DNA of 6,511 nt. Origin: Micavibrio aeruginosavorus. Lineage in GTDB: Bacteria > Pseudomonadota > Alphaproteobacteria > Micavibrionales > Micavibrionaceae. The stretch's first letter is position 1. Each line of letters begins with the position of its first letter. The stretch is from contig QFOT01000127.1 of the NCBI GenBank assembly GCA_003241285.1, positions 1 through 6,511 of the forward strand, written 5' to 3'. The notes under the pieces are model-generated. The model had not been told where the DNA came from and ran no database searches. It worked only from the letters and a program-made list of their open reading frames with translations. Shown in pieces: positions 1-4,524 of the stretch. The position numbers and the translations under genes were made by a program.

Positions 1-90
1 CCCAACGCCATCACCAGCGTCAGCGTCGACAACACCGACTCGGGCTGGAAGATCTTCGGCGGCTATCAGTTCAACCGCTTCCTCGCCGAA
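1..90 (+). other. Outer-membrane beta-barrel (OmpA-like) gene fragment, probably foreign to this locus
   Basis: Plus frame 1 reads as an in-frame fragment that includes SGWKIFGGYQFNRFLA. This resembles the first strands of OmpA-like barrel proteins, where a GWK-x-FGGYQFN segment followed by a glycine-rich strand is common. The resemblance stops near position 90; after that the frame merely reads through the antisense of hisE to a stop at 124-126. Positions 1-60 have 38 G+C of 60 (63%), against 39 of 90 (43%) at 121-210 in hisE. The segment at about 70-87 fits both the barrel reading (plus) and the HisE reading (minus), so the join lies there. I infer a chimeric contig end rather than a real gene. 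A true rearrangement that truncated hisE is possible but less likely. Confidence 0.5.
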
Positions 91-210
91 TTTCTGGGCG
101 CATTTGGCGACGCCTTGCTTGTATAATTTGGCGACATAGGAAATTTCACTATCCGCGTCCTTACGCGATTCCAGAATGGCAAAAAGCCTGTCGAGAATAT
201 GCTGTGTCAT
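70..210 (-). CDS. hisE: Phosphoribosyl-ATP pyrophosphatase HisE, N-terminal part only
   Basis: HisE hydrolyses phosphoribosyl-ATP to phosphoribosyl-AMP and pyrophosphate, the second step of histidine synthesis, in the cytoplasm. The minus-strand reading from the ATG at 210 gives about 47 residues with the family pattern SYVAKL (residues 24-29), then KCAQKFGEEAVE near residues 36-47. The acidic EE pair belongs to the metal-binding helix of this all-alpha MazG-like fold. After EEAVE the reading frame stays open to the window edge but no longer resembles HisE, which normally runs to about 100-110 residues with an EAADLLYH-type second helix. The sequence there is better explained by a foreign fragment on the other strand. 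The start is supported by AGGA six bases upstream, inside the end of hisF, and only three bases separate the two genes. It is a stand-alone HisE, not the HisIE fusion. The exact left limit is uncertain within about 60-90. Confidence 0.8.
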
Positions 211-213
211 GGT

Positions 214-975
214 CTATCCTAACCTCATTGGAATTCCGGCATTTGCCATGACTTGCTTGGCCTCCATAACAGTTGTTTCGCCGAAGTGAAAAATACTTGC
301 GGCTAGTACGGCGGACGCGCCGCCTTTTGTAATGCCATCCGCCAGATGCTGCGCATTGCCAACACCGCCCGAAGCAATCACCGGAATATCAATCGCACGA
401 GTTACCGCCTTGGTGAGGTCAAGATCGAAACCGGATTTCGTGCCGTCACGATCCATAGAGGTAAGCAATATTTCACCTGCGCCATATTGCGCCATTTTCA
501 CGGCCCATTTGACGGCATCGATACCTGTATCGTTACGACCGCCATGCGTGAAAATATTCCAGCCGCCTTTGCCGTTCGATTTCGCATCGATGGCGACGAC
601 AATGGCTTGACTGCCGCATTTATCGGAGGCTTCCTTGACGAATTCAGGCCGCGCCACGGCGGCAGAATTGATCGATACTTTATCGGCTCCGGCCAAAAGC
701 AGATTACGGATATCGACGATCTCGCGCACGCCGCCGCCGACGGTCAATGGAATAAACACTTGCTCCGCCGTCTGGCGCACGATGTCTAAAATAATGCCGC
801 GTTGCTGATGGCTGGCCGTAATGTCGAGAAAGCAAAGCTCATCCGCGCCGGATTTATCGTAGAATTTTGCCTGCTCGACCGGATCGCCGGCATCGCGGAA
901 ATTAACGAATTCGACGCCTTTGACGACGCGGCCATCTTTAACGTCTAAACAGGGAATAACGCGGGCTTTAAGCAT
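214..975 (-). CDS. hisF: Imidazole glycerol phosphate synthase cyclase subunit HisF
   Basis: HisF is the cyclase half of the IGP synthase heterodimer with HisH. It uses ammonia channelled from HisH to convert PRFAR into imidazole glycerol phosphate and AICAR. The 253-residue protein is full length and reads as a complete (beta/alpha)8 barrel. The catalytic aspartates fall at the classical numbers: D11 in IPCLDV and D130 in VVAIDAK. Phosphate-binding loops are visible as TVGGGVR (78-84) and ASGGV (201-205), and SMDRDGT spans 173-179. The ATG at 975 gives the canonical MLKARVIPCLDV start. It lies 15 bp downstream of the hisA stop with no clear Shine-Dalgarno sequence, so it probably relies on co-translation with hisA. 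It is followed by hisE after three bases, in the same operon as hisH and hisA. Confidence 0.98.
   Translation of the reverse strand: MLKARVIPCLDVKDGRVVKGVEFVNFRDAGDPVEQAKFYDKSGADELCFLDITASHQQRGIILDIVRQTAEQVFIPLTVGGGVREIVDIRNLLLAGADKVSINSAAVARPEFVKEASDKCGSQAIVVAIDAKSNGKGGWNIFTHGGRNDTGIDAVKWAVKMAQYGAGEILLTSMDRDGTKSGFDLDLTKAVTRAIDIPVIASGGVGNAQHLADGITKGGASAVLAASIFHFGETTVMEAKQVMANAGIPMRLG
217..220 (-). promoter_or_regulatory. Ribosome binding site of hisE inside the hisF 3' end
   Basis: AGGA on the minus strand lies six bases before the hisE ATG (210-208), within the last codons of hisF. It supports the start chosen for hisE and tight co-translation with hisF. Confidence 0.55.
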
Positions 976-990
976 GGGATATAACTTGCA

Positions 991-1701
991 TTACCTGAAG
1001 CTCGCTACTTCTTTTAGATCGAGTGAACCGTCATACAGCGCGCGGCCTGCGATCACGCCATGCAAATTCGCCGCCTTGACTTTTGCAAGATCGAGCATGG
1101 ACGCCACGCCGCCCGACGCGATCACGGGGATATTGGTGGCAATGGACAGTTCTTCAGTTGCTTCGATATTCAAGCCCTGACCGGTGCCGTCGCGGTCGAT
1201 ATCGGTATGAATGATCGCCGCCACGCCGCAATCGCTGAATTTTCTCACAAGCTCGATGACATCCATATCGGACGTTTCGGTCCAGCCGGAAACTGCCACC
1301 TTGCCGTTCCTTGCATCAATGCCGACGACGATCTTGCCGGGGAATATCCGGCATGCTTCCTTGACAAGATCCGGGTTACGCACCGCAGCCGTACCGAGAA
1401 TTACGCGGGTCACACCGGCAGAAATCCAGCGATCGATTCCGGCAAGGTCGCGAATACCGCCGCCTAGCTGCACTTTTAAACTTGTATCTTTGACGATCTC
1501 GCGCACGATGTCGATATTGATGGACCGCCCTTCAATAGCCCCGTTCAGATCGACGACATGCAACCATGAAAATCCGGCCTCTTCGAATGTTCTCGCTTGC
1601 GATGGTGGGTTTTCATTATAGACGACGGCCTCATTCATATCGCCCTTGTACAGGCGAACGCATTTGGCGTCTTTCAAATCAATGGCAGGAAATACGATCA
1701 T
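991..1701 (-). CDS. hisA: ProFAR isomerase HisA (phosphoribosylformimino-5-aminoimidazole carboxamide ribotide isomerase)
   Basis: HisA catalyses the Amadori rearrangement of ProFAR to PRFAR, the substrate of HisF-HisH. At 236 residues it is close to the usual 240 to 250 and intact. It has the two half-barrel aspartates D8 (FPAIDLK) and D129 (VVGIDAR), the phosphate loops QLGGGIR (78-84) and IASGGV (194-199), TDIDRDGT (166-173) and a C-terminal AGRALYDG. The ATG at 1701 overlaps the TGA of the preceding toxin gene as ATGA (1698-1701). I see no Shine-Dalgarno sequence in the 19 bases upstream, so translation probably depends on ribosomes finishing that gene. Codon and base composition match hisF and hisH (67 G+C of 120 at 1261-1380), unlike the AT-rich pair before it. 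Confidence 0.98.
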   Translation of the reverse strand: MIVFPAIDLKDAKCVRLYKGDMNEAVVYNENPPSQARTFEEAGFSWLHVVDLNGAIEGRSINIDIVREIVKDTSLKVQLGGGIRDLAGIDRWISAGVTRVILGTAAVRNPDLVKEACRIFPGKIVVGIDARNGKVAVSGWTETSDMDVIELVRKFSDCGVAAIIHTDIDRDGTGQGLNIEATEELSIATNIPVIASGGVASMLDLAKVKAANLHGVIAGRALYDGSLDLKEVASFR

Positions 1702-2042
1702 GATATTTGCGTGACTTTAATTTTTGTAATAGTTTTTTGTAGAAGATCTAATTCATTTACTGCGGAATAAAATAAAACAGATGGAAGAACTATGTCATAT
1801 GCATGCACGATAATATTTCGCATGCCATAAAGGCTATCCCATTCAATTTCTGGATACCGCTTCTTTATCTCATCAGGAATATGATTGACGGCTTCTCCGA
1901 TGATTTCAAAATGTCGCTCGATGGCTGTCAACTCTGTTATATTTAAATCACTTTCCGATTGCTTATCTTTAACAATGTCTCTCAATAAATCAATTCGGTA
2001 AAGAATATCATCGAGGCGACGCGGCCATTTATCCCTAGACAT
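1698..2042 (-). CDS. hepT: HepT-like RNase toxin (DUF86 / HEPN family) of a MntA/HepT pair
   Basis: HepT toxins are small all-alpha HEPN ribonucleases that act on cellular RNA and are silenced when their MntA partner adenylylates a tyrosine. The protein has 114 residues from the ATG at 2042. The signature R-x4-H-x-Y is intact as RNIIVHAY (residues 75-82: R75, H80, Y82), and Y82 is the expected adenylylation site. The opening MSRDKWPRRLDDILYRI and the AIERHFEIIGEAV helix (residues 40-52) are typical of the family. A TTG at 2057 in the same frame would add five residues. I prefer the ATG because it restores the usual family start and has GGAAG six bases upstream. The gene overlaps mntA by eight bases and its stop overlaps the hisA start. 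It is AT-rich (112 G+C of 300 at 1741-2040), suggesting acquisition from elsewhere. Confidence 0.88.
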   Translation of the reverse strand: MSRDKWPRRLDDILYRIDLLRDIVKDKQSESDLNITELTAIERHFEIIGEAVNHIPDEIKKRYPEIEWDSLYGMRNIIVHAYDIVLPSVLFYSAVNELDLLQKTITKIKVTQIS

Positions 2043-2322
2043 CCACGGCTTCCGCAAGGATGTGCTTGTGATGAGGAGCGCGGACGGAATCGAAAGTCAT
2101 GATATCCACTTGTCTGCCGACATGGCTTTCAATTTCTTTTTTCATTTGGAAGAATTTTATCATGCCGAAATCCTTATCGAGATCGACCAGGATATCGACA
2201 TCGCTATCTTCATCGGCCTGATTTCGGGCGATAGATCCGAACACAGCCATTCTTTTGATTCCCATTTCATGAAATCTTGGCTTTAAACGGCGTAAACGGT
2301 TTATAGTTTCTTCGCGAACCAT
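2035..2322 (-). CDS. mntA: MntA-like minimal nucleotidyltransferase antitoxin
   Basis: MntA proteins are small polymerase-beta-fold nucleotidyltransferases that neutralise HepT by transferring AMP units to its active-site tyrosine. The 95-residue protein carries the complete GS-x10-D-x-D motif: G29, S30, then D41 and D43 in GSIARNQADEDSDVD. The third acidic residue is D73 in RQVDIMTF. Length and the layout (N-terminal helix, MAVFGS strand, DILVDLD, then a C-terminal ILAEAV helix) fit the family, so the antitoxin looks catalytically intact. It precedes and overlaps hepT by eight bases, so antitoxin is made first. No Shine-Dalgarno precedes the ATG at 2322; a TATAAT at 2334-2329 is placed so that transcription could begin at the start codon. 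Related single-domain transferases occur outside toxin-antitoxin pairs, but the adjacent HepT settles the call. Confidence 0.9.
   Translation of the reverse strand: MVREETINRLRRLKPRFHEMGIKRMAVFGSIARNQADEDSDVDILVDLDKDFGMIKFFQMKKEIESHVGRQVDIMTFDSVRAPHHKHILAEAVDV
2049..2053 (-). promoter_or_regulatory. Ribosome binding site that favours the ATG start of hepT
   Basis: GGAAG on the minus strand, six bases before the ATG at 2042-2040 and inside the end of mntA. It favours this ATG over the in-frame TTG at 2057. Confidence 0.5.
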
Positions 2323-2328
2323 GAATTC

Positions 2329-2357
2329 ATTATAAATCGAATCTTTAAAACCGAAAG
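2329..2357 (-). promoter_or_regulatory. Possible own promoter of the mntA-hepT pair (leaderless)
   Basis: A perfect TATAAT (2334-2329) lies in an AT-rich 37-bp gap between the acetyltransferase stop and mntA. Seventeen bases upstream is CTTTCG (2357-2352), a poor -35 matching the consensus at two of six positions. A start about seven bases after the -10 would fall on the mntA ATG. Only the -10 match is seen; promoter function is inferred. Confidence 0.3.
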
Positions 2358-2359
2358 CC

Positions 2360-2926
2360 TTATTTCAGAATATCCGGATCGATGACTTTGTAATAATAAC
2401 GCCCGGCTACGATCTCGCCATGCACCCTTGCATAATGCGGGTGTTTGCCAATCATTTGAAAACCGACGCTTTCATAAAGGGCGATTGCCGCCACTTGCGT
2501 TTCTCGGATATCGAGATTGATAATGCCAAAGCCTTCTTTAACGGCGGTTTTCTCAATATAGTCGAGAAGACGGCGCGACATGCCCTGCCCCCGTGCCCAG
2601 GGCGCAATAAAAAGGCCGGAGAGATTAATAGCGAAGGCCTGCGCCTCGTTATTCTTTGGCGGGCGGATCATTTGCGCCGTGCCGCAGATCACCCCGTCAA
2701 GCCTTGCGACAAACAGCATCCGCGCCGGCATGGCAACCACGCCCTGCCAATAGCGCTCTAAAATATCGCGGTTCGGGAGCGATACCCAGCCAAAGCCGCC
2801 GCCAGCCTCGATTGCCGCATCCGTTGCATCGCAAAGATCGTTCAGGTCGCCGACAGAAAGCGGGCCATCGACAAGCTCGACGGCAGGAATCGGTTTGAGC
2901 GTTTTTTGCTGGCTTTGATCAGTCAC
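2360..2926 (-). CDS. GNAT-family N-acetyltransferase, substrate unknown
   Basis: This is a cytoplasmic GNAT-fold protein of 188 residues that should transfer an acyl group from acyl-CoA to an amine. The acyl-CoA pyrophosphate loop is RGQGMS (112-117), following the strand LFIAPW. It fits R-x-x-G-x-G/A except for Ser in the last position. The C-terminal half has RETQVAAIALYESVGFQMIG (141-160), the usual N-x-x-A-x-x-L-Y-x-x-x-GF-type motif with Gln-Val in place of Asn. The N-terminal 20 or so residues look unstructured. The start is GTG at 2926, eight bases after a clear GGAG. The gene sits 23 bp after hisH in the same direction, so it should be co-transcribed with it. GNAT sequences do not reveal their substrate; a role in histidine metabolism is only a guess from location. 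Confidence 0.88.
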   Translation of the reverse strand: MTDQSQQKTLKPIPAVELVDGPLSVGDLNDLCDATDAAIEAGGGFGWVSLPNRDILERYWQGVVAMPARMLFVARLDGVICGTAQMIRPPKNNEAQAFAINLSGLFIAPWARGQGMSRRLLDYIEKTAVKEGFGIINLDIRETQVAAIALYESVGFQMIGKHPHYARVHGEIVAGRYYYKVIDPDILK

Positions 2927-2934
2927 GATTTAAT

Positions 2935-2938
2935 CTCC
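2935..2938 (-). promoter_or_regulatory. Ribosome binding site that fixes the GTG start of the acetyltransferase
   Basis: GGAG on the minus strand, eight bases before the GTG at 2926-2924, in the 23-bp gap after hisH. It supports the GTG as the true start. Confidence 0.6.
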
Positions 2939-2949
2939 GTTTCCTGTTC

Positions 2950-3597
2950 TTAAATTTTCCACTCAAGAAAGCCCTTGATCAGCCGCAATCCGGCCTCGGA
3001 GCTTTTCTCGACATGGAACTGGGTTCCGATAACATTGCCGCGACCGACGATAGCGGGGAAAGCGCCGCCATAATCACAAGTCGCACAAATATCGGTCATA
3101 TCCTTCGATTCAAACACAAAAGAATGAACAAAATAGAAATGATCGTCGGCGTTTATGTGACGCAGTGCAGGATGGTCTTGCAGCAAATTCAACGTATTCC
3201 AGCCCATATGGGGAATTTTGAGGCTCTCATCGGCAATTTCCATTTTGCGGACATTGCCCGGAATCCAGCCAAAACCGTCATGAATGCCGTGCTCGAAACC
3301 GCGGCTTGCCATGAGCTGCATGCCGACGCAGATGCCTAAAAAAGGCACTCCTTTTTTTTCCACTTGCTGCGCAATAATTTCAGCCAGGCCTTTTTTCTTT
3401 TTCAGCCCCTGCATGCAATCGCCGAATGCGCCCTGACCCGGCAACACGATTTTTTTGGCGTTGGCAATCTCATCGATGCGGTCGGTAACGACGACCTTAT
3501 ATTTTATGCCCTCTTCGGCGATGACATGTTCGAACGCTTTGGCGGCGGATCTCAAATTCCCGGAGCCGTAATCGATAATGGCAATAATGTCGCTCAT
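2950..3597 (-). CDS. hisH: Imidazole glycerol phosphate synthase glutaminase subunit HisH
   Basis: HisH is the class I glutamine amidotransferase that releases ammonia from glutamine and feeds it into HisF. The 215-residue protein is full length. It opens with IAIIDYGSGNLRS (5-17), has the nucleophile elbow FLGICVGMQL with C90, and closes the triad with H195 and E197 in GTQFHVEKSS. VLPGQGAFGDC (51-61) supplies the oxyanion-side loop and IPHMGWN (128-134) is the usual interface motif. The His-Val-Glu spacing is intact, although Val replaces the common Pro. hisH is the first gene of the leftward group. No Shine-Dalgarno precedes its ATG at 3597, and a possible -10 box is so close that the message may be leaderless. 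The coding strand has several poly-A runs (for example eight at 3352-3359), but the frame is unbroken. Confidence 0.97.
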   Translation of the reverse strand: MSDIIAIIDYGSGNLRSAAKAFEHVIAEEGIKYKVVVTDRIDEIANAKKIVLPGQGAFGDCMQGLKKKKGLAEIIAQQVEKKGVPFLGICVGMQLMASRGFEHGIHDGFGWIPGNVRKMEIADESLKIPHMGWNTLNLLQDHPALRHINADDHFYFVHSFVFESKDMTDICATCDYGGAFPAIVGRGNVIGTQFHVEKSSEAGLRLIKGFLEWKI

Positions 3598-3598
3598 G

Positions 3599-3626
3599 GC
3601 AGGGTTATAGCCAGATTAGTCCCTGC
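3599..3626. promoter_or_regulatory. Operator-like inverted repeat over the hisH promoter region
   Basis: GCAGGG (3599-3604) and CCCTGC (3621-3626) form a perfect 6-bp inverted repeat with a 16-bp spacer. The arms are 22 bp apart centre to centre, about two helical turns. One arm touches the -10 end and the hisH start; the other abuts the proposed -35. The spacing suits a dimeric regulator, but 6-bp arms can arise by chance. No regulator gene is in the window. Confidence 0.3.
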
Positions 3627-3632
3627 TTGAAA
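3604..3632 (-). promoter_or_regulatory. Possible promoter of the hisH-led operon
   Basis: On the minus strand TATAAC (3609-3604) matches five of six -10 positions. TTTCAA (3632-3627), with a 17-bp spacer, matches three of six -35 positions. A start about seven bases after the -10 falls on the hisH ATG, consistent with the missing Shine-Dalgarno sequence. This is the only plausible place for a promoter given the divergent gene on the other side. The match is moderate and untested. Confidence 0.35.
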
Positions 3633-3645
3633 GCATAATTGTCGG

Positions 3646-3673
3646 TTGTCGCGATTAACGTCTTATGTTTAAC
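3646..3673 (+). promoter_or_regulatory. Possible promoter of the binding-protein/hisD pair
   Basis: TTGTCG (3646-3651) and TTTAAC (3668-3673), each matching four of six consensus positions, are separated by 16 bp upstream of the plus-strand pair. A second TTGTCG at 3639-3644 paired with TATGTT (3664-3669) has a 19-bp spacer and is less favourable. Some promoter must lie in this 99-bp divergent region; which boxes are used is uncertain. Confidence 0.25.
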
Positions 3674-3685
3674 TTTGTCCCTTAA

Positions 3686-3690
3686 CGGAG
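3686..3690 (+). promoter_or_regulatory. Ribosome binding site of the solute-binding protein gene
   Basis: CGGAG lies six bases before the ATG at 3697. This is the clearest Shine-Dalgarno sequence on the plus strand and fixes the start ahead of a good signal peptide. Confidence 0.7.
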
Positions 3691-3696
3691 ATCGAT

Positions 3697-4524
3697 ATGA
3701 AAAAATTGTTTTTATTTGCGGCGGCTTTATTCCTGACCCACGCAGCCCATGCGCAGGACAAATCCTATGAAAAAATTCAATCTGCCGGTGAAATACGCTG
3801 CGGTTACTCCATATGGAATCCTATTCTTTACAAGGATCTTGAAAGCGGACAGATCAAGGGAGCGGCCTATGACATTATGGACGCTATCGGCAAGAAGACC
3901 GATCTCAAAATAAATTTTGCCGAGGAAACAGGCTGGGGCACCTTGACCGAAGGTCTTGCCACGGGCCGTTATGATATGATCTGCACGACGATCGGGGCCT
4001 TAAGCTCGCGCGGCAAGGTTATAGATTTCTCCAAACCTCTTTTTTATCTGCCTATCTATGTCGTCGTTCGCAAGGATGAAAAAAGATTCGATAAATCCTT
4101 GGCGGGCATCAATGATCCATCGGTCAAGCTTGGCGTGCTGGAGGGCGAAGGAACCGCGACATTTGCAACGGGTTATTTCCCCAAGGCAAAAATTGTTGCC
4201 ATCCCGCAGACAGCCGATTACAGCCAGCTTCTCGAAGACGTAAAAACCGGAAAGAGCGATCTGACATTGATCAGCGGCGAAACCTTCGATGCGTTCAATA
4301 GGAAAAATCCCGGCATTTTAAAATATGCCCAAACAGGAAAGCCTATTGGCGCTTTCCGCGTTGCTTTCGGCCTGCCAAAAGGTGACTACCAGTTAAAGCA
4401 GACAATCGATACCGCCATTGACGAATTACAGGATGAAGGCACGCTTGGTAAAATCCTCGACGGCTATGATCCCGAAGCGCGTTTATACCTGCGCCTGGCA
4501 ACTCCTTACGAGCAACCGAAATGA
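3697..4524 (+). CDS. Periplasmic amino-acid-type solute-binding protein (SBP family 3), orphan
   Basis: This 275-residue exported protein of the bacterial extracellular solute-binding family 3 probably captures an amino acid or similar small solute in the periplasm. Residues 1-19 form a Sec signal peptide (MKK, a hydrophobic core, then AHA before QD at 20-21). No lipobox cysteine is present, so it should be soluble. The mature part follows the family pattern: GEIRCGY (31-37), GAAYDIMDAIGKK (55-67) and CTTIGALSSRGKVIDFSKPLFY (about 96-117), where R105 corresponds to the arginine that grips the ligand carboxylate. D188 in KTGKSDLTLIS occupies the usual amino-group-binding acidic position. No permease or ATPase gene is beside it. 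Its stop overlaps the hisD start as ATGA, so the two are coupled. A link to histidine or histidinol is suggested only by that context. Confidence 0.88.
   Translation: MKKLFLFAAALFLTHAAHAQDKSYEKIQSAGEIRCGYSIWNPILYKDLESGQIKGAAYDIMDAIGKKTDLKINFAEETGWGTLTEGLATGRYDMICTTIGALSSRGKVIDFSKPLFYLPIYVVVRKDEKRFDKSLAGINDPSVKLGVLEGEGTATFATGYFPKAKIVAIPQTADYSQLLEDVKTGKSDLTLISGETFDAFNRKNPGILKYAQTGKPIGAFRVAFGLPKGDYQLKQTIDTAIDELQDEGTLGKILDGYDPEARLYLRLATPYEQPK

Noticed and set aside
968..991. Seven-codon reading frame (MQVISHA) bridging the hisA stop and hisF start, containing one His codon
   Set aside because: Too short, no ribosome site, and one His codon is not a regulatory run; probably chance.
2043..2057. 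TTG start giving hepT five extra N-terminal residues
   Set aside because: The ATG at 2042 restores the usual MSRD-type start and has GGAAG six bases upstream; the added residues have no family support.
2323..2359. Terminator separating the acetyltransferase from mntA
   Set aside because: The 37-bp gap is AT-rich but has no inverted repeat capable of a stable stem.
3352..3456. Poly-A runs (8, 6, 5 and 7 on the coding strand) in hisH as a slippage or programmed frameshift site
   Set aside because: The HisH frame is intact and full length, and the runs encode ordinary lysine-rich segments; no overlapping product is apparent.
3598..3696. Histidine attenuator or leader peptide upstream of hisH or of the binding-protein gene
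   Set aside because: Neither strand has a short frame with a run of His codons or a hairpin plus T-run.
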